A stretch of DNA of 64,000 nucleotides, taken from contig NZ_NPGA01000009.1 of NCBI RefSeq assembly GCF_002259485.1, forward strand, positions 62,001 through 126,000, read 5' to 3'. The notes beneath the pieces are model-generated. The model worked only from the letters and a program-made list of their open reading frames with translations. It did no database searches and was not told the DNA's origin. Positions 34,972 to 44,100 of the stretch are shown one piece after another. The position numbers and the translations under genes were made by a program. Source of the stretch: Rhodococcus sp. 14-1411-2a (GTDB lineage: Bacteria; Actinomycetota; Actinomycetes; Mycobacteriales; Mycobacteriaceae). Positions within the stretch are counted from its first letter, which is position 1, and each line of letters starts with the position of its first letter.

Positions 34972-36776
34972 ACCGCGACGTCCTTGACGAGTCCCACTGC
35001 CCGAGCATTCAGTTCGGCCACCACGCGCATGTCGTTCTCCAGCGCAGCGATGCGAGCAGCGCGGTCGGTGTTGTCGGCGGCGGCGGCTTCTTGCGCCGAG
35101 CGCAGCGACTCGTTGAGCGACCGCAGCGTCTGCTCGGCGATGGACGTGAAGTGATCACGCAGGACTCGCTGAATCTGCCGCAGCCGGTCCTTGGACTCCT
35201 TGCCCACCTGGAAGCTGACGTCGTCGGTGAAACGTCGGATCGCGATCTTGGCCTCGGAACGCCGTTGTTTGACGCGGTTCTCCTTGTCCTCCTTGTACGC
35301 CTTGGTGCCGAGCAGCACACCCGCGCCGATGGAGATCGGATTGAGCAGACTCAACCCGACGAACGTTGTGATCAGGCCGAACATCAGCACACCGCCGTAG
35401 GATCCGCGCATTCCCACCAGAACCTTCTGCGTGATTCCGATACGACCGGATTCCAGATCGGCCAACGACGAGACGGGATCGAGGACGTTGTCCAGATCGC
35501 CGACGTCGAGATCGGGTAGGGCTGCCGCCCCGGAGGACGCGAAGTGTTCGGCCACCAGCTCCGAAAGCCACAGTGCCCGTTCGTGAGCCCAGACGAAGTT
35601 GTCGCCCACCGACGCAGCGATCTGTTCCTCGAGCCACTCGCCGAGCTGCGGCCAGTCCTTGCCCGGATCCCCCTCGTCGACGGTTTCCTCGGCTTCCCTG
35701 GTGACGCGTCGCAACCGGTCGCGCAAGTCGTGATCGATGTCGGAGGCGAGATCGGCGATACCGTCCCCGAGTGTCTGCTGCCACTGCGACGACCGCTTGT
35801 GCAGCTCCTCGGCGGCGGCCTTGGCGCGCTGCAGCCCCGCGACGGCCGCGGCAGCGCGCTCCGGATCCTTCAGTGCCGCAAGCTCACTGCCGAACGACAG
35901 CGTCAGATGCTCGGTGACCGAACGGACGTCGAGCGAGACCGACGAGCGTGCCAGCACATCGGCCCGGGCCACCACGTCGTCACGCAGGAACGCGTAGAGC
36001 TGCTGGAAGCCGGACTCGGCGTTGAGCTCCTCGTCGTTCAAACGCAGTGCGTGCGAACGCAACAGAGACGACACCGGCAGCATCTGCACGTCGATGCCCG
36101 CGCGGTCCAGGTGTCCACGATTGGCCTCGACGATCTGCCGCCAGTGCGGATAGAGATCGATCTTGGTGATCAGCACCGCCACGGCCGGGCACAGGCCCTG
36201 CACCTGACGCAGAAACGACAGTTCCGGCTCGGTGAATTCCCGGGAGGCGTCGGACACGACGAGCACCGCGTCGGACGACGGAATGAGCCCCAATGTGCCT
36301 GCAGCGTGCGGATTTCCGTGGCCACCGACGCCGGGGGTGTCGACCAGCACCAGACCGTCGGCGAGCAGTGGGCTCGCCACCCCGATGTCCAGACGCAACA
36401 CTTCCCGGCCCTGGGCCAGCGGACTTGCCGGGGTGACCGTCGTGATCTCCTCGGGAGGAACGTCCACTCGGATCGGTTCGTTGCCGGGATCGGCGAGTAC
36501 GAGCTGCGCGGAAAGGCTCTCGGCGTTGGACACCACCGTCGGGATGGCGGTGGTCTCGTCGTCTCCGACCGAGCACACCGTCAGGTTGAGCAGTGAGTTC
36601 ACGAACTGGCTCTTGCCCTGCTTGAGCGGTCCGACCACGATGATGCGTCGACGTGGATCCAACACTCTCGAGCGCGCCGCCTGGACTCGATCCACCAGGT
36701 CGGATCTTCCCGCCGATGTCGCCACCGCCGCGGTACGGCTCAGTAGCTCGGCCAGCTCCGTAGATTGCCCGTCCAT
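34968..36776 (-). CDS. iniA: IniA-like dynamin-family GTPase with membrane segment
   Basis: A protein of 602 residues. G1 is VVGPLKQGKSQF (about 46-57), G2 a Thr in DDETTAIPTV, G3 VDTPGVGG and G4 ITKIDLYP. A hydrophobic hairpin near 475-505 (SYGGVLMFGLITTFVGLSLL, then NPISIGAGVLLG) is the paddle that inserts in membranes, with coiled-coil stalks around it. From memory, mycobacterial IniA crystal work shows membrane fission activity, so this protein probably maintains the membrane under cell-wall stress. It follows iniB after a strong hairpin and is coupled to iniC. Confidence 0.9.
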   Translation of the reverse strand: MDGQSTELAELLSRTAAVATSAGRSDLVDRVQAARSRVLDPRRRIIVVGPLKQGKSQFVNSLLNLTVCSVGDDETTAIPTVVSNAESLSAQLVLADPGNEPIRVDVPPEEITTVTPASPLAQGREVLRLDIGVASPLLADGLVLVDTPGVGGHGNPHAAGTLGLIPSSDAVLVVSDASREFTEPELSFLRQVQGLCPAVAVLITKIDLYPHWRQIVEANRGHLDRAGIDVQMLPVSSLLRSHALRLNDEELNAESGFQQLYAFLRDDVVARADVLARSSVSLDVRSVTEHLTLSFGSELAALKDPERAAAAVAGLQRAKAAAEELHKRSSQWQQTLGDGIADLASDIDHDLRDRLRRVTREAEETVDEGDPGKDWPQLGEWLEEQIAASVGDNFVWAHERALWLSELVAEHFASSGAAALPDLDVGDLDNVLDPVSSLADLESGRIGITQKVLVGMRGSYGGVLMFGLITTFVGLSLLNPISIGAGVLLGTKAYKEDKENRVKQRRSEAKIAIRRFTDDVSFQVGKESKDRLRQIQRVLRDHFTSIAEQTLRSLNESLRSAQEAAAADNTDRAARIAALENDMRVVAELNARAVGLVKDVAV

Positions 36777-36873
36777 ACGCTCGTGTTCACAACCGTTCTC
36801 GTCGACTTCCGCAGTACCAGGTCATCCCGCAGGCTCGAAAAACTCCTGCGCGCCCCGAACGAACTCTAGCGAC

Positions 36874-36913
36874 GACTCGGCCCCGAGTGCTGGCGAACAC
36901 TCGGGGCCGAGTC
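36874..36913 (-). terminator. Hairpin between iniB and iniA
   Basis: Perfect 16-bp arms GACTCGGCCCCGAGTG (36874-36889) and CACTCGGGGCCGAGTC (36898-36913), loop of 8. It lies 28 bases past the iniB stop and 98 bases before iniA, inside the expected transcript. It may partly stop transcription or protect the iniB message, giving more IniB than IniA/IniC. There is no long T tract. Confidence 0.8.
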
Positions 36914-36941
36914 ATGTCGTTGTCTACCCGCAGGCGAACGA

Positions 36942-39515
36942 TCAGGGCTGCATCGGGTCGATGTCGTGATCGACGGTCACATGTCCCAGAGAGTCGGCTG
37001 CCGAATCCACCGAACCGTGCAGGCCGGACTCGCTGAACAAGCTCGACTCGGTCTCGCCCTGTCCGAAGACGTCCGAGTCGACGCTCGACCAGCCGGTGCC
37101 GGTCGCGGTAGCCGAGGAATCGAACGAGCTGGAGGAATCGAACGATCCCGACGCCGCCGAGGAGAGGCTGCCGCCGGCGTCTGCCAGTCCCTCGACGCCC
37201 GACTGCAGGCCACCGGTGAGGCTGCCAGCGGCCTGGCCACCGATGTCGGCAGCGGAATCAAACCCGCCGCCCGCGGAAGCCGCAGCGTCCGCACCAGCAT
37301 CCAAACCCGCACCCACAGTGGACGCGAAGTCGCCTCCGATCGAGGCACCGGTGTCGAGTCCCGCTCCGACGTTCGATGCGATCTCGCCACCCACCGAGGT
37401 TCCGGCATCGACGACTCCGCCCGCGGCACCTTCGAGGCCACCGGCAACCGAGCCTGCAGCTCCCGCGGCACCTTCGAGGCCCGCACCTGCGGATGCTGCT
37501 GCGTCGAGTCCGGTGCTGATGCCACCGGAGACGGCTCCTTCGAGGCCTGCACCGGCCGAAGCCGCAGCATCCACGCCGCCTGCGACGCCGCCCGCAACTC
37601 CGCCTGCGATTCCGCCGCCGAGGCTGCCGAGTCCGGCCAGACCACCGGTCAGGCCTGCACCTGCATCACCCACACCGGCGAGCCCGCCGGCCACATCTGC
37701 ACCCACGTTTCCGACGGCCGCCAGACCACCGGCCACATCTGCACCGACGTTCCCGACGGCCGCCAGGCCACCGGTCACATCTGCACCGACGTTCCCGACG
37801 GCCGCCAGGCCACCGGTCACATCTGCACCGACGTTCCCGACGGCCGCCAGGCCACCGGTCAGATCAGCACCGACGTTTCCGACGGCCGCCAGGCCACCGG
37901 TCAGATCAGCACCGACGTTTCCGAGGCCTGCGAGTCCTCCGGTGAGGCCCGCGCCCACTCCGCCGAGTCCGGCCAGGCCGCCCGACAGGTCTGCGCCCAC
38001 TCCGCCGACTCCGGCGAGTGCTGCTTCGACGGTTCCCGAGAGGTCTGCTCCGGCTGCGACCGCTGTGTCGATCGCGCCGACGAGTCCTGCGCTGACATCC
38101 GCTCCGGCTCCGAGTGCGGCTCCGAGGTCGAGTGCGGCGCTGGTGTCGAGTACCGATTCGAGTGCGGTTCCGAGCTGAGCTCCGGCTGCGCCGCCGACGC
38201 CGAATGCCGTGCCGAGGATGCCCTCGAGGCCGCCTGCCACTCCGCCTTCGAGTCCGCCGGCCAGTTCGCCGCCGATGCCTGCTGCTGCTCCGACGGTGCC
38301 CTCGAGTGCTGCGTCGAGAGCGGCGGTGAGGCTGCCGACTGCGCTGGTGTCGAGGTCGAGTGCGGTTCCCAGTGCGCCGCCGACCACTGCGCCGACGCTG
38401 CCGCCTGCGGCGAGCAGGGCGTCGACGTCGAGGTCAGCGAGGACTCCGGCGTCGAGGACGGCTCCGAGCGCGCTACCGATCGAGCCTGCGATGGCACCGT
38501 CTGCCGCGAAGAGCCCGCCGAGGCTCGCACCGACTCCACCGGCGATGTCGCCGACCAACGAGCCACCGGCTCCCAGTGCGCCGTCCAGTGCAGCTCCGAT
38601 GTCGGTGGTCAGATCGGCTCCGATGGTTCCGAGTCCGCCGAGGGCGCCGCCGATTCCCGCGGTCAGAGCGGCACCGAGGTCACCTGCGATGTCCAGTCCG
38701 GCTCCGGCACCGAGTACCGCGTCGAAGACTCCGCCGAGAGCGGCACCGAGATCGGCTCCGACGCTTCCGCCGACTCCGAAGGCCGCACCGAGAGCGCCGG
38801 CCAGGCCGCCCTGGATATCGGCCAGTGCGCCGAGGTCGACGGCACCGGTCGCGCCGATGGCGGCGTCGAGTGCTGCCTGCAGCTGTGCGGCGATGTCTCC
38901 ACTGATCTCGCCGCCGATGCCTGCGCCTGCTCCGATCAGTCCAGTGAGTGCAGCGCCGAGCCCGACGGTTCCGCCGAGCAGACCGTCGAGGTCCAGATCC
39001 AGGCCGCCACCGAGTCCGAGGCCGCCACCGATCCCGGCACCCGCGCCGAGCAGGGCGTCGAATGCGCCGCCGAATGCAGTGCCGAGCTCGAGACCGATCT
39101 GGCCTCCGACTGCCAATGCTGCGGCCAGTGCTGCCTGCAGGGATGCCTCGATCTCACCCGCGACATCGATTCCGCCGGTCAGGCTGCCACCTGCTGCGAG
39201 TCCGCCGCCTGCCACTGCGCCTGCTGCAAGTCCGAGCCCGGCCGACAATCCGCCGCCGAGGCTCGCGCCGCCGGCGAGTGCACCGTCGAGGCCGGCGGAT
39301 CCGCCTGCGCCCAGGATGGCCGAGAGCTGGCTGCCTGCGCCGGCGAACAGTCCCGACTCGGCGACCAGGGGTGCCACGGCGACGATGTCGGCGTGGGTGA
39401 CGTCGCCGAGTCCCGCGGCGGCCAGCGTCATCTCGGGGTTGGCGCAGTAGGCGGCTGCAGCCTGGTCGTCGCGCAGCAGGCCGAGAATGAAATCGAGTAC
39501 GGCGTTGGTAGCCAT
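36942..39515 (-). CDS. iniB: IniB-like Gly/Ala-rich repeat protein
   Basis: A protein of 857 residues with a strong AAGGAGA site. The first 60 or so residues form the IniB N-terminal domain (AVLDFILGLLRDDQAAAAYC, then ANPEMTLAAAGLGDVTHADI). The rest is Gly, Ala, Val, Leu and Asp arranged in loose repeats such as GAGLGGG and GGLAGLGNVGADL, with near-identical 14-residue units at about 528-608. The C-terminus turns to Ser/Ala/Asp repeats and an acidic end. From memory, mycobacterial IniB is much shorter. There is no signal peptide or Cys pair; it may be secreted by another route or stay as a cytoplasmic or wall-linked polymer. It leads the iniBAC operon. Confidence 0.88.
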   Translation of the reverse strand: MATNAVLDFILGLLRDDQAAAAYCANPEMTLAAAGLGDVTHADIVAVAPLVAESGLFAGAGSQLSAILGAGGSAGLDGALAGGASLGGGLSAGLGLAAGAVAGGGLAAGGSLTGGIDVAGEIEASLQAALAAALAVGGQIGLELGTAFGGAFDALLGAGAGIGGGLGLGGGLDLDLDGLLGGTVGLGAALTGLIGAGAGIGGEISGDIAAQLQAALDAAIGATGAVDLGALADIQGGLAGALGAAFGVGGSVGADLGAALGGVFDAVLGAGAGLDIAGDLGAALTAGIGGALGGLGTIGADLTTDIGAALDGALGAGGSLVGDIAGGVGASLGGLFAADGAIAGSIGSALGAVLDAGVLADLDVDALLAAGGSVGAVVGGALGTALDLDTSAVGSLTAALDAALEGTVGAAAGIGGELAGGLEGGVAGGLEGILGTAFGVGGAAGAQLGTALESVLDTSAALDLGAALGAGADVSAGLVGAIDTAVAAGADLSGTVEAALAGVGGVGADLSGGLAGLGGVGAGLTGGLAGLGNVGADLTGGLAAVGNVGADLTGGLAAVGNVGADVTGGLAAVGNVGADVTGGLAAVGNVGADVAGGLAAVGNVGADVAGGLAGVGDAGAGLTGGLAGLGSLGGGIAGGVAGGVAGGVDAAASAGAGLEGAVSGGISTGLDAAASAGAGLEGAAGAAGSVAGGLEGAAGGVVDAGTSVGGEIASNVGAGLDTGASIGGDFASTVGAGLDAGADAAASAGGGFDSAADIGGQAAGSLTGGLQSGVEGLADAGGSLSSAASGSFDSSSSFDSSATATGTGWSSVDSDVFGQGETESSLFSESGLHGSVDSAADSLGHVTVDHDIDPMQP
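37690..37930 (-). repeat. 42-bp tandem minisatellite in iniB
   Basis: About six consecutive copies of a 42-bp unit coding TGGLAAVGNVGADV. Central copies are identical or nearly so at the DNA level, including synonymous positions; outer copies drift. This shows recent slippage or gene conversion, so repeat number probably varies between strains. Confidence 0.88.
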
Positions 39516-39776
39516 CGTGGGTCTCCTTGACGAGTGGTGCTTCGTGGTTGATCACAACGCTAGGCACCGAAGAGCCCCCGCCCAACGGGGCGGATCCCCC
39601 CACTCCCCCGGGGGTTGCCAGGGGACTTCGGTTAGGGGATCTCGGCGCTTTAGGGGATTTCACTCGTTGTGCGCTCTAACCTGCTGTGAGACGTAACGAA
39701 TAATCGGCCACTGCCGACAGTGCGTGTGACGGCAGTAGTACTGACGGCAGTGCGAGACGAAGGCGGCGACACCACG
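39516..39776. promoter_or_regulatory. iniB / Hsp70-like divergent control region
   Basis: The gap between iniB (left) and Hsp70-like A (right) holds three AGGGGA repeats on one strand: CAGGGGACTTC (from 39619), TAGGGGATCTC (from 39633) and TAGGGGATTTC (from 39651). It also holds CACTG-CCGA-CAGTG (39709-39722) and two TGACGGCAGT repeats (39727-39736, 39742-39751). These are good candidates for sites of the IniR-type regulator encoded close by. No -10/-35 pair is assigned with confidence. Confidence 0.6.
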
Positions 39777-41540
39777 ATGAACGCAGGGCTCGGCATACGT
39801 ATCGGTTCGGTGACGGCGGTGGCTGCTCTGGACACCGAACCCGTCACCTCGGTGGTCAAGCGTTCGGCACTCGACCTCCGTCCGGGCGAGACCCCGCGTC
39901 TGGCAGAGCTCTGGGACCGTTCGACGCGCAATCTGATCAGCGGATTTGCCGACCGGGTGGGCGATCCGGTGGAACTGATCGACGACGACGGCCGCAGTCA
40001 CCGAGCCGAGGACCTGTACGCCACCGCTGCTCGCGCACTCGTCGCCGAGGTCTCCGCCGGGACCGATGCCGCTCCTACCGTCGTCGTCACCCACCCCACT
40101 CGCTGGACGGCGTACACCGCCGAGGTTCTCGGTGAAGCGCTCGAGCGCGCGGGACTCACCGACGTCACGCTGGTACCGGAGTCCGTCGCCACGATGCGGT
40201 GGCTCGAAGTGACGCGCGGCCCACAGGCCGACGGCCTGGCCGTGGTCTACGACCTGGGCGCGACCGCACTCGACGTCACGCTGATGCGCACCGGCTCCGA
40301 GGCAGGCACCGTCGGCACCGGAGTGCATTCGGAGGAGTTCGGCGGAGCGCAGTTCGATCACGCGATCATGCAGTACGTCCTCGACACCGTCTCGGGAAGC
40401 CAATCCTTCGAGTTCGATCCCTTCGACCCCGATACCGTCGGCGCACTCGTGGAACTGCGGGCCCGCTGCGGCGAGGCGAAGGAACAGCTGTCCTACGACA
40501 CGTCCACGTCACTGACCGTCGACCTCCCGGGCCTGCACACCGAGGTACGCCTGGTGCGCTCCGAGGTCGAAGAACTGGTGCGAGCATCACTGCTGGCGTC
40601 GATCGGGGTGGTACGCGACGCCGTCACGGCCGCGGGCCTCGACGTCTCCGACATCGACCAGGTGGTACTCGTCGGTGGCAGTTCGGCCATCCCACTGGTC
40701 GCCGAGCTCATGTCGTCCGAGCTGCGAGCACCCGTGGTGGCCGGACCGCGACCCGAACTGACCGTCGCAGTCGGTGCCGCGATACTCGGCAGCGACATCG
40801 CCGACGCGACCGCCTCCGACAACGCCGCAGCACTGGCTGCGGCACCCACCACGGCCGTGGCGTCCGCTGCGGCGGCCGCCCCGATGCCTCGCCCCACTCC
40901 CCGGCCCGCACCGACGCCCACCGCCGTCGACTCCGACGCAGGAATGTCCGGTCGCAAGAAAGCCGGTGTCGTGGCCGGATCCGTCCTCGCTCTCGCGCTT
41001 CTCGCCGGCGGAGGATTGTCGGTGGGCACGGCATTGACTTCCGACAACACCACTCCGGCCGAATCGAACGCGGAAACCTCGATCTCGAGCACCGAGACAC
41101 CGGGAACCAGCGCTGCGGTGGCCGATGCCGCGACGACGACGCCGGCGACCGGTGAGAACGGTGTTGCCGCACCCGGTTCCGAGGGTGCGCCGACCACTGT
41201 GGTCAACGCCGACGGAACGGTGACGCAGATCGATCCGGCCACCGGTGCTCCGGTCGCGGGATCGCCTGCCCCGGCCGACAACGGTGCGGCCACGGTGCCG
41301 ACCATCCCGTCGGTCGCCGCTCCGACCGTTCCCAACTACCAGCCTCCGGCGGTGCAGGTTACGCAAGCACCGAGCGTGCAGGTTCCCAGCTACCAGGGTC
41401 CCACCCTCGGCGATGTCGGACAGGGTGTCGGTGACGGACTCGGCGGAGTGGTCGGCGGCGTCGGTGACGGGCTCGGCGGTGTCGTCGGCGGCGTCGGTGA
41501 CGGGCTCGGCGGAGCCCTCGGCGGCTTGACCGGCCGATAG
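39777..41540 (+). CDS. Membrane-anchored Hsp70-like protein A
   Basis: A protein of 587 residues from the ATG at 39777 (AAGGCGG upstream); the in-frame GTG at 39720 would add 19 odd residues inside operator-like repeats. Residues 1-345 follow the actin/Hsp70 fold: phosphate-2 DLGATALDVT starts at D159, and the adenosine motif VVLVGGSSAIPLV lies near 300. The first phosphate loop, DLGTT in DnaK, is IRIGSV here. No peptide-binding domain is present. One membrane helix (about 393-420) leads to a Thr/Ala/Pro-rich outer tail ending in four GVGDGLGGV-type repeats, like IniB. It is 7 bases before the IniR-type gene. Confidence 0.85.
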   Translation: MNAGLGIRIGSVTAVAALDTEPVTSVVKRSALDLRPGETPRLAELWDRSTRNLISGFADRVGDPVELIDDDGRSHRAEDLYATAARALVAEVSAGTDAAPTVVVTHPTRWTAYTAEVLGEALERAGLTDVTLVPESVATMRWLEVTRGPQADGLAVVYDLGATALDVTLMRTGSEAGTVGTGVHSEEFGGAQFDHAIMQYVLDTVSGSQSFEFDPFDPDTVGALVELRARCGEAKEQLSYDTSTSLTVDLPGLHTEVRLVRSEVEELVRASLLASIGVVRDAVTAAGLDVSDIDQVVLVGGSSAIPLVAELMSSELRAPVVAGPRPELTVAVGAAILGSDIADATASDNAAALAAAPTTAVASAAAAAPMPRPTPRPAPTPTAVDSDAGMSGRKKAGVVAGSVLALALLAGGGLSVGTALTSDNTTPAESNAETSISSTETPGTSAAVADAATTTPATGENGVAAPGSEGAPTTVVNADGTVTQIDPATGAPVAGSPAPADNGAATVPTIPSVAAPTVPNYQPPAVQVTQAPSVQVPSYQGPTLGDVGQGVGDGLGGVVGGVGDGLGGVVGGVGDGLGGALGGLTGR

Positions 41541-41547
41541 GTCGACG

Positions 41548-44058
41548 GTGACCAGCACTCGATCATCGCTCGTCGGCATCGAGCGCGCCGATCGCTTCGT
41601 CCGTGATGCGCTCGTCGCCAATGGATTTCATATCGTCGTCGGAGTCGACGGCTCCGGCCGATCCGCGGTTCTCGATTCCGTGGCGTCGACGGTGGACGTG
41701 TACACGGGCACCATCGCCGACGCGCCGTCCGGCTCGACGGTTCTCGTCGACGACGCGCACCTGCTGTCGGAGCAGCGTCTCGACGAGATCGCAGCGGCGG
41801 CAACACGCTCGGACATCACCCTGATCGTCGCCACCGCGCCGCGGAGCTTCGATTCCCGCATCGAGAAGCTCGTCGCGTCCGCCGGTTCCAACCGGTTGAC
41901 GCTGGTTCCGCTGGACAAGGTGGCCATCGCGGCGCGAGCAGCAGCGACCGTTCGACCGATCTCGGCGTCACTCGCCGGTGCCGTCGCCAAGGCGACCGGC
42001 GGAATTCTCGCCGCCGTCGACGCGGCTATCGGCGCGCTCGGCGGCGACCGTTCCGATCCGGCTCCACTGCGGGCGGTCGCCGAATCCGTTGCCGAACAAC
42101 ACCGTCGGATGCTGATCGAGACCACCGACGACACGCGGGCACTGCTGCTCGCAGCCCGATTCGGCATCACACCCGACCCTGCGTCGGCTGCGCAGATCGT
42201 GGCACGCGCGACCGATGTCGAGTCGATCGTCGACCTGGCCTGCAGCTCCGGCCTGCTCGACACCACGGGCACGTTGATTCCGTCCGCGGAGGCCCCGCTG
42301 ATCGAAATGATCGGAGAGACGCGCTGCCGAGCCCTGCTCTCGTCCGTCACCGACATCGCCACCCGATCCCGCCTGCTCGACGCCACCGCGGCACGTGCGT
42401 TGGCAGAGCGAGGCGTCGTCCATCCGGGTCTCGCAGATTTCCTTGTGCAGCAAGCTGATTCTGCTGCTGTCGAAACCGCGGGTGCCTTGTACGACGCGGC
42501 GGTCGACGCGGGATTCGATTCGGCGTCGTTGGCTGCGAGGCGGTCCGAGGTCGCGGCTGCCACCGGGAATCCGGACGAGGCGGCGAGATTCGCCGATGTG
42601 GTTCTCGACGGCGCTGCCGGGTGCGATGCGACGGATCTGCGTACGGCGGTGCGGGTGTCGGCGTCTGTTGCCGCGCAACGTGGAATGGCCTCGCGCAGTG
42701 CGCAGTTGTTCGCGTGGCTCGGCGAGGATCGGCTCGGACCCGACGCCGTGTGGGCTGCCCTCTCGGCTGCGGCGGCCGGTGATCGCAGCGCCGCCGACCG
42801 TTCGATGGCTGCCGTGACTGCCCTCGCACCGACGTCGAGTATCGCGTCGGGCAGTCTGCTCGTCACCGGGGTGATCGGGTCGATCGATTCGCGGAGCGCA
42901 GCCGCGTCGAGTGCCGCTGCCAACGCACTGATGCGGGCAATGACGTTGACGGGCACTACTTCCGATCGCTCGTGCACCCCGGATACTGCCGCTGCCGTCT
43001 CGGCGCTGCACGCGGTCCACTGCGGCGACCTACCCCGTGTCGATTCCATCGTGGCGCGAGCACTTCCCGAGCACCGTGCGGGATCGGAGGCGCACACCAG
43101 GTTGAGCCTCGTCGGGGCCTGGGCGTCGATGCTGCGAGGGGATACCGCCGAAGCAGGCGTCGCGATCGAGGCACTACGGATTCCGGTGTCACACGTGCGC
43201 AATCAACTGTTCCTGCACGCGATTCGAGTGGGCCTGGCTCGCAGGTCCGGTGACGCAGGGTCACTGATCACGGCTTGGACCCAGGCCCAGAACGTGATCG
43301 CCGAATACTCGACCGACCTGTTCGCGCTGCTGCCCCTGGGCGAATTGCTCTTGGCCGCAACTCGACTCGGCCAGGTGGACCGCGTCGAGCATCTGGTGGC
43401 GCAGGCCACCGACCTGCTCGCAGCGCTCGGCGATCCACCCGTGTGGGCGTCGGCGCTGCATTGGTACCAGGTTCAGGCGGCCATCGTGGCACAGACTCCC
43501 GACGCGTTGGTCCCGCACGCCAAGGCTCTGGCCGCCGCCGCTCCGACCCATCCCTACAGCGCAGCACTCGCCGCTGCCGGTCGCGCGTGGCTCGGCGTGT
43601 TGCAGGGCAGGCCCGACGCGGCCGAGGTGGAGAGTTCAGCACGCACGCTCACCGCCTTCGGACTGCCGTGGGACGGTGCCCGCCTGGCGAGCGAGGCCGC
43701 CCTGACCGTCACCGATACTGCGACGGCAACCTCGCTGCTGCACATCGCCAGGTCGTTGCGCCAACCCAGCTCGACGGGTCGCGACAGCCCCAGATCGACC
43801 CCGCAGCCGACGGGCTCGTTGAGCGAACGCGAAGCCGAGGTAGCCGAACTGCTGGTACTCGGCGTCACGTATCGCGAGGTCGGCAGCCGGCTCTACATCT
43901 CCCCGAAGACCGTCGAGCACCATGTGGCTCGCATTCGGCGCAGGCTCGGGGCGCAGTCGCGGTCGGAGCTGATCTCGATGCTGCGCGCCATGGGGTACGG
44001 GGCCTCGACCAGCACAAGTGTGGACACTGTAACTGTGCGGGGACCGGGAGCGACATAA
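41548..44058 (+). CDS. iniR: IniR-type LuxR-family STAND regulator
   Basis: A protein of 836 residues from a GTG 7 bases after the preceding gene. The N-terminus has a P-loop-like GVDGSGRSA, in which Arg replaces the P-loop Lys, and a Walker B VLVDDAH. The long middle is made of Ala-rich helical (TPR/MalT-like) repeats, probably a sensor. The C-terminus (757-815) is a LuxR HTH (LSEREAEVAELLVLGVTYRE, then VGSRLYISPKTVEHHVARIR). Its size and place beside iniBAC match mycobacterial IniR (Rv0339c), which controls iniBAC. Its ligand is unknown from sequence; trehalose or a precursor has been suggested for IniR. Confidence 0.85.
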   Translation: MTSTRSSLVGIERADRFVRDALVANGFHIVVGVDGSGRSAVLDSVASTVDVYTGTIADAPSGSTVLVDDAHLLSEQRLDEIAAAATRSDITLIVATAPRSFDSRIEKLVASAGSNRLTLVPLDKVAIAARAAATVRPISASLAGAVAKATGGILAAVDAAIGALGGDRSDPAPLRAVAESVAEQHRRMLIETTDDTRALLLAARFGITPDPASAAQIVARATDVESIVDLACSSGLLDTTGTLIPSAEAPLIEMIGETRCRALLSSVTDIATRSRLLDATAARALAERGVVHPGLADFLVQQADSAAVETAGALYDAAVDAGFDSASLAARRSEVAAATGNPDEAARFADVVLDGAAGCDATDLRTAVRVSASVAAQRGMASRSAQLFAWLGEDRLGPDAVWAALSAAAAGDRSAADRSMAAVTALAPTSSIASGSLLVTGVIGSIDSRSAAASSAAANALMRAMTLTGTTSDRSCTPDTAAAVSALHAVHCGDLPRVDSIVARALPEHRAGSEAHTRLSLVGAWASMLRGDTAEAGVAIEALRIPVSHVRNQLFLHAIRVGLARRSGDAGSLITAWTQAQNVIAEYSTDLFALLPLGELLLAATRLGQVDRVEHLVAQATDLLAALGDPPVWASALHWYQVQAAIVAQTPDALVPHAKALAAAAPTHPYSAALAAAGRAWLGVLQGRPDAAEVESSARTLTAFGLPWDGARLASEAALTVTDTATATSLLHIARSLRQPSSTGRDSPRSTPQPTGSLSEREAEVAELLVLGVTYREVGSRLYISPKTVEHHVARIRRRLGAQSRSELISMLRAMGYGASTSTSVDTVTVRGPGAT

Positions 44059-44100
44059 CGGCCGAGCACCACTCCCCGATCGAGAACAGGTAGCAGCCCC

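Noticed and set aside
37690..37930. Regular repeats considered as a CRISPR array
   Set aside because: Units of 42 bp are tandem without unique spacers, in frame and coding within iniB.
36966..39530. 854-residue open frame opposite iniB
   Set aside because: Cys/Ser/Glu-rich nonsense mirror of the Gly/Ala repeats. The iniB frame has a strong ribosome binding site and a known N-terminal domain.
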